Shown: positions 1-8,693 of the stretch, piece by piece
Position numbering within the stretch: position 1 is the stretch's first letter
Layout: every line of letters starts with the position of its first letter
Assembly (NCBI RefSeq): GCF_003604195.1
Contig: NZ_QXGR01000006.1
Location: 1-64,000 of the forward strand
Reading direction: 5' to 3'
Length of the DNA stretch: 64,000 bases
Source of the DNA: Simplicispira lacusdiani
GTDB taxonomy: Bacteria; Pseudomonadota; Gammaproteobacteria; Burkholderiales; Burkholderiaceae_C
The notes under the pieces: generated by a model
Databases searched by the model: none
What the model saw: only the letters and a program-made list of their open reading frames with translations
Told to the model about the DNA's origin: nothing
Translations under genes and position numbers: made by a program

Positions 1-317
1 CCCTGCTCGGCGGTCATGATGCGGCCCAGGTCGTCCTGGTTGGCCATGAGCAGGTCATACCACTTGCGCAGCAGGATGGAACGCTCCTTGGCGGTCTTGG
101 AGCGCCAGGCAGGCCAGGCGGCGTTGGCGGCGGCGATGGCGGCTTGGGCGTCCTGGGGGCCCAGGTTGGCGACCTCGGCCAGAAGCTGGCCGGTGGCCGG
201 GTCGTGCACGGCGAAGCGGCTGGCGCCTGCGATCCATTGGCCGTCGATCAGCGCGTCGGTCTTGAGCAGGCTGGGGTCCTTGAGCTGGGCGAGGGGGCTG
301 TGGGCGGTGGGGGACAT
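1..317 (-). CDS. gabD: Succinate-semialdehyde dehydrogenase, N-terminal part (cut by window start)
   Basis: The first 105 codons are present, read leftwards from ATG 317-315. The translation begins MSPTAHSPLAQLKD and contains LLKTDALIDGQWI, DPATGQ and ANQDDLGRIMTAEQ, the N-terminal pattern of NAD(P)-dependent succinate-semialdehyde dehydrogenases. These oxidise succinate semialdehyde to succinate, the last step of GABA breakdown. The catalytic Cys/Glu part lies outside the window. The gene is the last visible member of a minus-strand run that starts with a PotA-like ATPase at 5091, so it is probably co-transcribed with that transporter. Other aldehyde dehydrogenases share the fold, but the N-terminal motifs fit GabD well. 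Confidence 0.85.
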   Translation of the reverse strand, partial: MSPTAHSPLAQLKDPSLLKTDALIDGQWIAGASRFAVHDPATGQLLAEVANLGPQDAQAAIAAANAAWPAWRSKTAKERSILLRKWYDLLMANQDDLGRIMTAEQ

Positions 318-421
318 GAAGGCTCCGACGGTGCGAATAAAAAGGAATGCGGAAACTTACCGCAAATGGCGAGGACCGAAGTAAACACAGGTGACGTTGA
401 CCCTGCGTGCCATCGGTGCTT

Positions 422-718
422 CTACAGGAATTCGATCTCGATGAAGGCCACTTCCTGGCCCGTGGGGTTGATGACGTTGTGCGCCGTGCCCACGGGCCGG
501 GTGTACGACTGGCCGGGCGAGAGCGGAACGCGGCGCTCGCCCTCGGGCGTCTCCAGCAGTAGCTCGCCGCCGGTGGTGGGCACCACCACGTAGTCGTGGC
601 CGTGCGTGTGCCAGCCGGTCTCGGCGCTGGGCGGGAAGCGCCATTCGGTCACCACGGTGCGGGCGTTGCGGATCTGCTCGGTGGCGATGGCGGCGGGGCG
701 CGGCAGGGTGGTGGTCAT
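422..718 (-). CDS. Small single-domain cupin protein
   Basis: A 98-residue cytoplasmic protein with one cupin barrel. The first cupin motif is visible as WHTHGHDYVVVPTTGGELLLE-type sequence, with metal-ligand histidines in HTHGHDY, and the second as PVGTAHNVINPTG. Such small cupins bind metals or small acids; some are sensors or isomerases and the reaction cannot be told from sequence. It lies between the permease gene (ending at 798) and gabD (starting at 317) in the same orientation, so it is likely part of the GABA-type transporter operon. A 66-bp interspersed repeat separates it from the permease gene and may affect read-through into the cupin and gabD. Confidence 0.7.
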   Translation of the reverse strand: MTTTLPRPAAIATEQIRNARTVVTEWRFPPSAETGWHTHGHDYVVVPTTGGELLLETPEGERRVPLSPGQSYTRPVGTAHNVINPTGQEVAFIEIEFL

Positions 719-723
719 TGTTT

Positions 724-789
724 GCTATTAAAAATGTAGCTATTGGCGCTTTGTGGACGAGTGCTGGAGGCCATTTTTGCTTGAAATCC
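724..789 (+). repeat. Comamonadaceae-type interspersed palindromic repeat, copy 1
   Basis: A 66-bp element running from gctattaaaaatgtagc through ttggcgctttgtgg and gtgctggaggcc to ttgaaatcc. The first part can fold as gctat/gtagc and the middle carries a cgct/gtgc arm. It is nearly identical, over the same 66 bp, to the copy inside gluQ (26850-26915). Here it sits between the permease gene and the cupin gene of an operon, where it would be transcribed. Confidence 0.75.
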
Positions 790-797
790 GGCGGGGC

Positions 798-1613
798 TCA
801 CTTGCGCCGCCCGCGCAGCCACTCCAGCGTCATCATCAGCGCGGTGGTGAACAGCGTGAGCAGCGTGGCCACGGCGGCGATCACGGGCGAGATGTTCTCG
901 CGGATGCCGGTGAACATCTGGCGCGGCAGCGTGACCTGCTCGGGGCCGGCGAGGAACAGCGTGACCACCACTTCGTCGAACGAGGCCGCGAAGGCGAACA
1001 GCGCGCCCGAGATCACGCCCGGCGCGATGACGGGCAGGGTGATCTTGAAGAAAGTGCGCACGGGCCCGGCGCCCAGGCTCAGGCTGGCCTTGACCAGGTT
1101 CTGGTTGAAGCCCTGCAGTGTGGCCAGCACCGTGGTCACCACGAAGGGCGCGCCCAGCGCCGCGTGCACCAGCACCAGGCCCAGGTAGGTTTCCGACAGG
1201 CCGACGCGGGCGAAGAACAGGTAGGTGCTGACGGCCACCACGACGATGGGCACCACCATGGGCGAGATCAGCAGGCCGCTGATGAGCCCCTTGCCGACAA
1301 AGCGCGTGCGCGCCAGCCCCATGGCTGCGAGCGTGCCCAGGGCCGTGGCCAGCAGCGTGGCCAGCGGCGCGACGATGAAGCTGTTGCGCGCGGCGCGCGC
1401 CCATTCGGCCGAGGCGAACAGTTCCTCGTACCACTGCAGCGACCAGCCCGGCAGCGGGTACGACAGGAAGGAACCGCTGCTGAACGACAGCGGCACGATG
1501 ACGATGATGGGCAGCAGCAGGAACAGCAGCACGCCGGCGCAGAAGGCGCGCAGGGCCAGCCAGCCCAGCTTGTCGGCCAGGCGGTAGTGCGCGGGGAAGT
1601 AGGCAGTTTTCAT
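798..1613 (-). CDS. ABC transporter permease, PotC/YdcV type
   Basis: A 271-residue inner-membrane permease of the spermidine/putrescine/GABA-type ABC importers. About six hydrophobic segments are visible, the first at residues 20-42 (FCAGVLLFLLLPIIVIVPLS). The cytoplasmic EAA-type loop that docks to the ATPase is near KASLSLGAGPVRTFFKITLP. It lies 21 bases after the other permease gene and in line with the binding protein and ATPase genes. The shared promoter motif with gabT, and gabD downstream, point to GABA as a substrate (inference); polyamines are the main alternative. Length is normal for PotC-like proteins. Confidence 0.85.
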   Translation of the reverse strand: MKTAYFPAHYRLADKLGWLALRAFCAGVLLFLLLPIIVIVPLSFSSGSFLSYPLPGWSLQWYEELFASAEWARAARNSFIVAPLATLLATALGTLAAMGLARTRFVGKGLISGLLISPMVVPIVVVAVSTYLFFARVGLSETYLGLVLVHAALGAPFVVTTVLATLQGFNQNLVKASLSLGAGPVRTFFKITLPVIAPGVISGALFAFAASFDEVVVTLFLAGPEQVTLPRQMFTGIRENISPVIAAVATLLTLFTTALMMTLEWLRGRRK

Positions 1614-1634
1614 GGTGGATAGTCCGCGCGGCGT

Positions 1635-2894
1635 TCAGCCCAGATTGAGTTCGGCCTTGCCGAACTTGCGGTAGATGGCATACAGCACCAGGGTGGTCAC
1701 CAGCAGCACCGAGCCGAGCGCGGCCGCCATGCCCCAGTTGACCTCGACGTTGGTGTACTGCGCCACGTAGTAGCTCAGCATCTGGTCCGTGGGGCCGCCC
1801 AGCAGCGCCGGGGTGACGTAGTAGCCGATAGCGGTGATGAACACCAGCAGGCCGCCCGCGGCCACGCCGGGGTAGGTTTGCGGCACGTAGACGCGGAAGA
1901 ACGCGGCCAGCGGCGTGCTGCCCAGCGAGATGGCGGCGCGCAGGTAGTTGGGCGGGATGGACTTCATCACGCTGTACAGCGGCAGCACCAGGAAGGGCAG
2001 CAGGATGTGCACCATGGCGATGACGACGCCGAGCCGGTTGAACAGCAGCGGCACGGGTGTGTCGGTGAGGCCGATGGAGATCAGGAAGCGGTTGACCAGG
2101 CCGTTGCTTTGCAGCAGCACGATCCAGGCGGCGATGCGCACCAGCACCGAGGTCCAGAACGGCACCAGCACCAGGATCATCATCAGGTTGGCGCGGCGCT
2201 CGGGGAGCGTGCTGAGCCAGTAGGAGAGCGGGTAGCCGATGAGGATGGCCAGCAGCGTCACCGTGGCGCTCATCTCGAAGGTGCGCACCAGGATGTCGCG
2301 GAACGCGGCCGCCTCGGACGGCACGGCCACCACGTCGCCCTGCGCCGTGCGCTGCAGGTCCACGGCGGCCAGCAGGTAGTCGGGCGTCCAGCGCGAGGCG
2401 TTCTTGGCGATGGCCAGCCAGTACGGAAGTTCGGCCCAGCGCGGATCGAGCGCCAGCATGCGCTCGCGCACTTCGGCGTCGGTGAGGCCGGTGCCCAGCG
2501 GCAGGGCCCGGTAGGTGCCCATGATGAGCGAGCGCGCGCCGCTGATCTCGCTGTTGAGGCGGCGCGCCAGGGCGCCGGCCTGCGCGGTCTCCTGCAGGGC
2601 CGAGAGATCCCGCGCCAGCGCGGCGTAGGCCGCGTCGGGCGGGGCGCTCTGGCGGTCCCAGCGCTTGAGCGCGGTGCCGGTGTGCACCAGCGTGTCGGCC
2701 ACCTCGGGGTTCTCCACGGCGCGGATCAGCAGCCCCGCGAGCGGCACCATGAACACCACCAGCAGGAAGGCCAGCAAGGGCAGGGTCAGCGCCATGGAGC
2801 GCAGGCGGCGCCTGCGTTCGGCGGTGCGCAACTGGCGCCCCAGATCGGGGGGCGTTTCCTGGTCCTGGGGGACGGCCATGGTGGCGGTGCTCAT
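1635..2894 (-). CDS. ABC transporter permease, PotB type, with long soluble insertion
   Basis: A 419-residue inner-membrane permease, partner of the PotC-like protein. A first membrane segment is at about residues 34-58. A long polar stretch (roughly 60-205, containing RLNSEISGARS and DPRWAELPYW) follows, then the usual permease domain from about residue 210 to the end with the docking loop near RAAISLGSTPLAAFFRVYVP. PotB proteins are usually near 280-310 residues, so the extra 120 or so form a probable periplasmic insertion. This longer form is known in some proteobacterial polyamine/opine-type systems. It may contact the binding protein. Operon position and spacing are tight. Confidence 0.82.
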   Translation of the reverse strand: MSTATMAVPQDQETPPDLGRQLRTAERRRRLRSMALTLPLLAFLLVVFMVPLAGLLIRAVENPEVADTLVHTGTALKRWDRQSAPPDAAYAALARDLSALQETAQAGALARRLNSEISGARSLIMGTYRALPLGTGLTDAEVRERMLALDPRWAELPYWLAIAKNASRWTPDYLLAAVDLQRTAQGDVVAVPSEAAAFRDILVRTFEMSATVTLLAILIGYPLSYWLSTLPERRANLMMILVLVPFWTSVLVRIAAWIVLLQSNGLVNRFLISIGLTDTPVPLLFNRLGVVIAMVHILLPFLVLPLYSVMKSIPPNYLRAAISLGSTPLAAFFRVYVPQTYPGVAAGGLLVFITAIGYYVTPALLGGPTDQMLSYYVAQYTNVEVNWGMAAALGSVLLVTTLVLYAIYRKFGKAELNLG

Positions 2895-2927
2895 GCGGAT
2901 GCCTTCATGCGAGGTGCTTGCCCGTGC

Positions 2928-3971
2928 TTACTGTGCGGCCCAGGCGGCGAAGCGCTTCTCCAGGGCCTCGCCCTGGTCGGCCCAGAAGGCCACGTCGAAG
3001 CGCAGCGCATCCTTGCTGTTGGCGGGCGAGGTGGGCAGCAGGGCCTGGGTCTTGGGGTCGATCTTGGCCATGGCCTTGTTGTTGGTCGGGCCGTAGGAGA
3101 TGTGGCGCGCGTACTCGGCCTGGGCGTCGGCGCTGCTGGCCAGGGCGATGAATTTCATCGCTGCCTCCTTGTTGGCCACGCCCTTGGGCATGACCCAGAA
3201 GTCCAGGTCGTAGATGCCGCCGGTCCAGGTGATCTTGAGGTTCTGGCCCTCGCGCTGCGCTGCGTCGATGCGGCCGCTGAAGGCGGTGGTCATGGCCACG
3301 TCGCCCGCCACCAGGAACTGCGGGGGCAGCGCGCCGGCTTCCCACCACTGGATATGGGGCTTGAGTTCGGCCAGCTTCTTGAAGGCGCGGTCGGCGCCGT
3401 CCTTCGAGGCCAGCACCTTGTACACGTCGGCGGCCTTCACGCCGTCGGCCATGAGCGCGAATTCGAGGTTGTATCGCGCGCCCTTGCGCAGGCCGCGCTT
3501 GCCGGGGAATTTCTTCACGTCCCAGAAATCGGCCCAGCCGGTGGGGGCGGTCTTGAGCTTGTCGCCGTTGTAGGCCAGCACGGTGGACCAGACGAAGGCA
3601 CCCACGCCGCATTCATGCACGGCGGCGGGCAGGAAGTCGGACTTCGCTCCGAGCTTGCTCCAGTCCATGCGCTCGAACAGACCCTCGTCGCAGCCGCGGC
3701 TGATGTCCGGACCTTCGACCTCGACCACGTCCCAGGTCACCTTCTTGGCCTCGACCATGGCCTTCACGCGGGCCTGCTCGCCGTTGTATTCCACCTGGGT
3801 GATCTTGCCGCCGGTGGCCTTCTCGTAGGCCTCGAAGTAGGCCTTCTTCTGGGCCGCGCCGTTGGCGCCGCCGAAGTTCACGACGGTGATGGTCTGCTGT
3901 GCCAGCGCGGGCAGCGCCAGGGCGGCGGCGGTGGCCAGCAGCAGGGGTTGGAAAAGCTTCTTGTGGTTCAT
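2928..3971 (-). CDS. Periplasmic substrate-binding protein, PotD type (probable GABA/polyamine)
   Basis: A 347-residue secreted binding protein for the adjacent ABC importer. The start at 3971 is chosen because GGAGACAACC lies just before it and it gives a clean signal peptide (MNHKKLFQPLLLATAAALAL, cleaved after PALAQ). An upstream in-frame ATG at 4028 would overlap the ATPase gene and add a non-signal leader. The mature part begins TITVVNFGGANGAAQ, as in PotD-like proteins, and contains DVVEVEGPDISRGCDEGLFE. Ligand identity is inferred from context: the operon continues to gabD and its promoter matches the gabT promoter region. Confidence 0.85.
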   Translation of the reverse strand: MNHKKLFQPLLLATAAALALPALAQQTITVVNFGGANGAAQKKAYFEAYEKATGGKITQVEYNGEQARVKAMVEAKKVTWDVVEVEGPDISRGCDEGLFERMDWSKLGAKSDFLPAAVHECGVGAFVWSTVLAYNGDKLKTAPTGWADFWDVKKFPGKRGLRKGARYNLEFALMADGVKAADVYKVLASKDGADRAFKKLAELKPHIQWWEAGALPPQFLVAGDVAMTTAFSGRIDAAQREGQNLKITWTGGIYDLDFWVMPKGVANKEAAMKFIALASSADAQAEYARHISYGPTNNKAMAKIDPKTQALLPTSPANSKDALRFDVAFWADQGEALEKRFAAWAAQ

Positions 3972-4014
3972 GGTTGTCTCCTCGGGGTTGGGTGTGGAAA
4001 AAAGGGGCAGGGAG

Positions 4015-5091
4015 TTAGCGGTACACACGCATGTGCTGCGCCGGCGCGTGCAGGTGGACGGTGCGGCCGGGCGTGGGCACGGCGGCGTGGTTGAGCGAGA
4101 GCTTGACCATCACCTCGGACTCGCTGGCCATCTTGCAGCGCAGGCGCAGGTGGTCGCCAAAATAGATCACGTCCATCACGGTGCCGCTCAGGGTGTTGTC
4201 GCTGGCGCCATCGGCCAGCTGGATGCGCTCGGGCCGCACGCTGCACTGCACCGCGTCGCCGACGGCGGCACGGTTGACGTTGAGGCCGCGCAGGCGCACG
4301 CCGTCCTTCAGAACCACTTCGCACTCGTCGCCGTCGGTGGCATGCACCTTGGCTTCGAGCACCGCGTTGTCGCCCACGAAGTTGGCGACGAAGCGGTTGG
4401 TCGGGGTTTCGTACAGGCGGTCCACGCGGTCGATCTGCTGGATGCGGCCGTCGTTGAACACCGCCACGCGGTCGGACATGGTCAGCGCCTCGGCCTGGTC
4501 GTGCGTCACGTAGACGAAGGTCACGCCCAGGCGGCGGTGCAGGGCCTTGAGCTCGATCTGCATGTGCTCGCGCAACTGCTTGTCGAGCGCGCCCAGCGGC
4601 TCGTCCATCAGCACGAGCTGGGGGTCGAACACCAGCGCGCGCGCCAGGGCCACGCGCTGCTGCTGGCCGCCCGACATCTGCGCCGGGTAGCGCATGCCCA
4701 TGGTGTCCATTTGCACCATCTCCAGCGCGCGTGCCACCTTGGCCTCGCGCTCGGCCTGGGGCAGCTTGCGCACCCGCAGCGGATAGGCGATGTTCTCGGC
4801 CACCGTCATGTGCGGGAACAGGGCGTAGTTCTGGAACACCATGCCGAAGTTACGCTTGTGGGGCGGCGTGCGGGTGATGGGCACGCCGTCGAGGCTGATT
4901 TCGCCCGCCGTGGGAGACTCGAAGCCGGCCAGCATCATCAGCGTGGTGGTCTTGCCCGAGCCCGAGGGCCCCAGCAGCGACAGGAACTCGCCGCGCTGGA
5001 TGTCCAGGTTCAGGTCGCGCACCACCAGGCTGGTGCCGTCGTAGGTCTTTTGCACCCCTCGGAACGTTACGAGTGCGTCGCTTGCGGTCAT
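4015..5091 (-). CDS. ABC transporter ATPase, PotA type
   Basis: A 358-residue ATP-binding subunit that powers the PotBCD-like importer. Walker A is GPSGSGKTTT (near residue 40), the signature is LSGGQQQRVALARAL, Walker B is LVLMDEPLGALD, and the switch histidine is in VTHDQAEAL. After about residue 240 comes a TOBE-type regulatory domain (NVNRAAVGDAVQCSVRPERI). It is the first gene of the minus-strand operon; the predicted promoter lies 34 bases upstream, with conserved motifs also seen at gabT. The next gene begins 43 bases after its stop. The family is certain; the substrate is not. Confidence 0.88.
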   Translation of the reverse strand: MTASDALVTFRGVQKTYDGTSLVVRDLNLDIQRGEFLSLLGPSGSGKTTTLMMLAGFESPTAGEISLDGVPITRTPPHKRNFGMVFQNYALFPHMTVAENIAYPLRVRKLPQAEREAKVARALEMVQMDTMGMRYPAQMSGGQQQRVALARALVFDPQLVLMDEPLGALDKQLREHMQIELKALHRRLGVTFVYVTHDQAEALTMSDRVAVFNDGRIQQIDRVDRLYETPTNRFVANFVGDNAVLEAKVHATDGDECEVVLKDGVRLRGLNVNRAAVGDAVQCSVRPERIQLADGASDNTLSGTVMDVIYFGDHLRLRCKMASESEVMVKLSLNHAAVPTPGRTVHLHAPAQHMRVYR

Positions 5092-5124
5092 GGCAGGTGT
5101 CAGGTTGTGGATGCGTTGGCGTGA

Positions 5125-5220
5125 ACTGTAGGGCGTTCATGCGCGGGCCGACATATACAGAAGCCCGCCGTGCGGTGCGCACTGTGCAGTACAGCAAGCC
5201 TCTACATAGAAACCCTTGGT
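5125..5220 (-). promoter_or_regulatory. Predicted promoter and GabR-type operator of the PotABCD-like operon
   Basis: Read on the minus strand there is a -10-like TACAGT at 5130-5125 and a -35-like TGTCGG 17 bases upstream. Three blocks (plus strand) match the gabT-gabR spacer: acatatacaga at 5151-5161, gcactgtgc at 5179-5187 and acccttggt at 5212-5220. Spacing between blocks differs by only one base from the other site. The first tacaga has a weaker copy, tacataga, 47 bases on. MocR regulators commonly bind direct repeats upstream of -35, so GabR control is inferred. Confidence 0.6.
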
Positions 5221-5260
5221 GCCGCAACAGGGCACCGCAGGCCTCTGGTAGACCACGGTT

Positions 5261-5306
5261 GCTATATTTTGTATAGCTAAAGGCGCTTTCTGCTAAAAGC
5301 TTTTCC
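5261..5306 (+). repeat. Partial copy of the interspersed repeat
   Basis: The left part of the family element is visible: gctatattttgtatagc (a small hairpin), then aaaggcgctttctgctaaaagc, after which similarity fades. The 310-base spacer 5091-5401 between the two ABC operons contains only this element and the promoter/operator described above; I see no gene in it. Confidence 0.5.
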
Positions 5307-5400
5307 GGTGTTCTTGACCTTCCTCAATCAAACCTGCCTCGTGGCCGCACGCCGATGCCAGGGGAGAGGGCCGGCACCGGCATGCGGGTATCCCTGGGGG

Positions 5401-6612
5401 TCAGCGCTTGAGCAGCACGGGCAGCGGCACCGGGTTGGAGATCGTCCACTCGTCCACGATGCCGGGCTTGCCCGCCTTGACTTCCGAAATCAGCAGGCGC
5501 GCCTGGTTCTGGTGGTGGATGTCCTTGCTGAAGGTGCGGGGGCCGAACAGCGTGGGTTCGTTGCGCATCTTTTCCAGCTCGGCGGTGACCTTGTCGGCCT
5601 CCAGGCTCTGGGCGCGTTGCACGGCCTTGGCCCAGACGTCGATCAGCACGTAGCCCGGATAGGCATAGGTGTTGGACGGGCGGGCGCCGTAGCGCGTGGC
5701 GAAGGTCTTGTTGAAGGCTTCGACCTGGGGGTTCGGGTCGTCGCCATGGACCGAGCCCTGCACGGGAACGGCGAAGTTCGACAGTCCCGGCACCGAGTCG
5801 AGCCAGTAGCTGCCATCCACGGCGGCGCCGTTGAGGATCAGTGACTGGATGCCCGCAGCGCGCAGTTGGCGCACGGCGCTGGCGGCTCCCGGAATGTAGG
5901 AGCACAGCATGATCGCGTCGGGCTCCTTGGGCAGCGCCTTGATGCGCGAGATCTGCGCGGCGATCGATGCGTCGCCGTTCTTGAAGTTGTCGCGCCCGAC
6001 GATGGTCACGCCCTTGAGCTGGGGCGCCATCCAGTCGAAGCCGGTGCAGATGCCCTTGTTGTATTCGATGGTGGTGTCCAGCAGCACGTAGGCCTGGCGC
6101 ATGTTGCGCTTGTTGTAGGCCCATTCGGCCATGGTGGCGCCCTGCACGGCCGCCAGCACCGAGGAGCTGAAGGCGTTCTTGCCCACGCCCTGCACGCCGG
6201 CCTTGATGTCCTCGGCGCAGAGGAAGAAGGACACCTTGCCCTTCTTCTGCGCCTCCAGGGCGGCGGGTGCGCCAAAGTCATAGTCGCAGCTCACCACGAG
6301 CAGCTCGGCGCCCTGGTCCAGGGCTTCGAGACCCGCCTTGGCGCTCTGCGCGCGGTCGGACTTGGTGTCCGTTTCGATGACCTTGATCTTGCGCCCGAGC
6401 AGGCCGCCCGCCGCGTTGATTTCGTCGATGCGGATCAGCGCGGCGCGGCGCGCTGGCGTGTCGTAGGCCTCCACCCAGCCGGACTTGGCATTGGCGAAGC
6501 CGATGACGATGTCTTTGCCGGCCTGTGCATAGGCCAGGCCGCTGGCCAGCAGGCCGGCGCACAGGGCCGGCAAGGCGCGGCGCAGGGGGGATGAAATGGG
6601 GGGGCTTGTCAT
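5401..6612 (-). CDS. ABC transporter substrate-binding protein, branched-chain amino acid/amide family
   Basis: A 403-residue periplasmic binding protein (type 1 fold, LivK-like). The start at 6612 is preferred: AGGAGA lies just upstream and the product opens with a signal peptide (LRRALPALCAGLLASGLAYA, cleaved before QAGKDIVIG). Mature features include RIDEINAAGGLLGRKIKV, typical of Liv/amide binding proteins. It is the last gene of a minus-strand run hyuB-hyuA-livG-livF-livH-livM-binding protein, so its ligand is probably the substrate of the HyuAB amidohydrolase, such as a lactam, hydantoin or amide (inference). Similarity to urea or leucine-type receptors cannot be resolved by eye. Confidence 0.82.
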   Translation of the reverse strand: MTSPPISSPLRRALPALCAGLLASGLAYAQAGKDIVIGFANAKSGWVEAYDTPARRAALIRIDEINAAGGLLGRKIKVIETDTKSDRAQSAKAGLEALDQGAELLVVSCDYDFGAPAALEAQKKGKVSFFLCAEDIKAGVQGVGKNAFSSSVLAAVQGATMAEWAYNKRNMRQAYVLLDTTIEYNKGICTGFDWMAPQLKGVTIVGRDNFKNGDASIAAQISRIKALPKEPDAIMLCSYIPGAASAVRQLRAAGIQSLILNGAAVDGSYWLDSVPGLSNFAVPVQGSVHGDDPNPQVEAFNKTFATRYGARPSNTYAYPGYVLIDVWAKAVQRAQSLEADKVTAELEKMRNEPTLFGPRTFSKDIHHQNQARLLISEVKAGKPGIVDEWTISNPVPLPVLLKR

Positions 6613-6659
6613 GGAGGGTCTCCTGGTGGTTGTCGTTGAAAAAAGGGGGGGCGGGATGC

Positions 6660-7751
6660 TCATCGGGCCTGCATCTCCAGCGGCGCGGAGGAGGCGGGCG
6701 TTGTCGGGCGGGCCAGGCGCGGCCATTGCCAGTCGCGCCCTTTCATCAGGCCGGTGGGGCGCCGGATGAGGGCCAGCACCATGGCCAGGCCGGTGACGAT
6801 CTCTTGGCTGCCGCCGGGCAGCTGGACGGCCATGCCGCCGAGCGAAACGCCGGTTTCCAGGCGGATCAGCAGTTCCATCAGCACCGACAGCGCCAGCACG
6901 CCGGTGACGGCACCGCTCAGGCTCGCGCTGCCGCCGATCACCAGCATGGTCAGGCAGGTGAAGGTGCGGCCGAGGTAGTAGGCATCGGGGTTGACCACGC
7001 CGAGGAACTGCGCGTCCAGCGCGCCGCCCAGGCCGCAGACGAAGGCGCTGAGCACGAAGGCCACCAGCAGCTGGCGCCAGGCATTGATGCCGCAGCTGCG
7101 CGCGGCCACGGGTTCCTCGCGCACCGCGCGCAGGGCCAGGCCGAAGCGCGAGATGCCATGCCAGTGCGCCAGCGTGATCGCCAGCGCGGCAAAGGAGAAG
7201 GCCTGCCACACACCCACTGGCGTGGGAATGCCCACGATGGAGCTGGAGCCGGCGGTAACGCTGTCCCAGTTGGAATACACCACGTTGAAGATGGCCAGCA
7301 GCGAGAACGTGGCGATGGAGGCCGCGATGCCGTTCAGCCGCAGGATCACCGCGCCCGCCAGCAGCGCCACGCTGGCGGCCAGCACGCCGGCCAGCAGCGA
7401 GGCGGGCACCCAGGGCAGGGCGGCCTGCTGCAGGAAGTCGGGCAGGCCCGTCAGCACGTACTGCTTGATGGAGGGCTCCATGGTGGTCCAGGCCACGCCA
7501 TAGGCGCCGATGCCGACGAAGGCCATGTGGCCGAAGCTGATGAGCCCCGAGTGGCCGATGAAGATGAACATGCCCACCACCATCACGACGCGCACCAGTA
7601 CTTCGGTGACGGTGCGCTGCAGGCCGCTCGACCCGGCCAGGGACAGGGCGGCCAGCACCGCCAGGGCCAGGCACAGCAGAGCGGGGGTTTCGAGGCGATG
7701 GCGCTGCAGGAAGTTGTTCATAGCGTTCGGAGGGGATTGGGGGGCAGACAT
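6660..7751 (-). CDS. livM: Branched-chain-type ABC transporter permease LivM
   Basis: A 363-residue inner-membrane permease of the hydrophobic amino acid/amide uptake family. Many hydrophobic segments are seen, with the family motif GHSGLISFGHMAFVGIGAY at about residues 69-87 and the cytoplasmic loop RFGLALRAVREEPVAARSCGI. The start at 7751 overlaps the livH stop by one base (TGATG), which implies coupled translation. The C-terminus is longer and polar (RRPTGLMKGRDWQWPRL and beyond). It pairs with the LivH-like protein to form the channel. The symbol marks the paralogue type, not leucine specificity. Confidence 0.85.
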   Translation of the reverse strand: MSAPQSPPNAMNNFLQRHRLETPALLCLALAVLAALSLAGSSGLQRTVTEVLVRVVMVVGMFIFIGHSGLISFGHMAFVGIGAYGVAWTTMEPSIKQYVLTGLPDFLQQAALPWVPASLLAGVLAASVALLAGAVILRLNGIAASIATFSLLAIFNVVYSNWDSVTAGSSSIVGIPTPVGVWQAFSFAALAITLAHWHGISRFGLALRAVREEPVAARSCGINAWRQLLVAFVLSAFVCGLGGALDAQFLGVVNPDAYYLGRTFTCLTMLVIGGSASLSGAVTGVLALSVLMELLIRLETGVSLGGMAVQLPGGSQEIVTGLAMVLALIRRPTGLMKGRDWQWPRLARPTTPASSAPLEMQAR

Positions 7752-8665
7752 CAGACGCGCTGGCGCGAGGCGCCAGTGATGAAGAGGCCGTTGGGGCGCC
7801 ACAGCAGCAGGGCGATGACGCCGAGGTAGACGAAGGCGTCGCGGAAGGCGCGGGCGTCGAGCGGTAGCCAGGCCTGGAGGGCCGTGCTGACGAAGCCGAT
7901 GAGGAAGCCACCGAGCACGGCGCCCATCAGGCTGCCCAGGCCGCCGATGACGGTGGAGACGAAGGCCACGAGCATCATGGGCGCGCCCATGCGGATGTCC
8001 ACCAGCCCGGTCTGGTTCACCATGAACAGGCCGATGAGCGCGGCCAGCGCACCGCTCATGCCGAAGGCCACCAGGATGACGCGGTTGGCCTTCACGCCCA
8101 GCATGCGCGCCATGTCGAAATCCTCGGCGGCGGCGCGCATCTCCAGGCCGGCACGGGTGTGCCGCAGCATCCACGCCAGGCCCAGCAGCAGCGCCATGGT
8201 GATGCCGATCATCAGCAGCTGCAGCGCCGGCACGCGCGCGCCCCACAGGTCCACCGGCAGGTTGAGCTGCGGCCACAGGTTCACGGCCTTGGCGCGGCTG
8301 CTGTGCAGGGCCAGCAAGGTGTTCTGGATGACGAAGCCCAGTGCGAACGCGGCCATCATGGTGGCCGCGGGCGTGGCATGGCGCAGGTGGCGGAAGACGG
8401 CCAGTTCGGCCAGCACCGCCAGGGCCGCGCCCACGCCCAGCACGGTGAGAACGATCAGTGGCGTGGCCCAGGCGCCCACCCACAGGGGGGCCACGGCCTC
8501 GGTGGTGGGCGCGATCAGCACGAAGATGGCGAAGGTCATTACGTCGCCATGGGCGAAGTTGACCAGGCGCATGACGCCGAAGATCAGCGCGATGCCCAGG
8601 GCGCCCAGCGCGTAGAGGCTGCCCAGACTCAGGGCGTCAAACAGGTATTGGAGTGCGGCGGTCAT
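7751..8665 (-). CDS. livH: Branched-chain-type ABC transporter permease LivH
   Basis: A 304-residue inner-membrane permease. Family landmarks are LSLGSLYALGALGIALIFGV near the start, RLVNFAHGDVMTFA, and the loop RAAAEDFDMARMLGVKANRVI that contacts the ATPases. The ATG is at 8665, and the stop overlaps the livM start. The gap to livF on the upstream side is 28 bases, so the genes form one transcription unit. It forms the other half of the permease dimer with LivM. Specificity probably follows the neighbouring amidohydrolase rather than branched-chain amino acids. Confidence 0.86.
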   Translation of the reverse strand: MTAALQYLFDALSLGSLYALGALGIALIFGVMRLVNFAHGDVMTFAIFVLIAPTTEAVAPLWVGAWATPLIVLTVLGVGAALAVLAELAVFRHLRHATPAATMMAAFALGFVIQNTLLALHSSRAKAVNLWPQLNLPVDLWGARVPALQLLMIGITMALLLGLAWMLRHTRAGLEMRAAAEDFDMARMLGVKANRVILVAFGMSGALAALIGLFMVNQTGLVDIRMGAPMMLVAFVSTVIGGLGSLMGAVLGGFLIGFVSTALQAWLPLDARAFRDAFVYLGVIALLLWRPNGLFITGASRQRV

Positions 8666-8693
8666 GGTGTGGTGCGGCGTGGGGTGGGGAGCT

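Noticed and set aside
1878..4094. A 738-codon plus-strand open frame opposite the permease and binding-protein genes
   Set aside because: It runs antisense through three real genes of an ABC operon, has shadow-like composition and no recognisable domain.
5401..7911. An 836-codon reading that fuses the amide-type binding protein to upstream sequence
   Set aside because: The N-terminal 430 or so codons are the wrong frame of livM; the signal peptide and ribosome-binding site place the true start at 6612.
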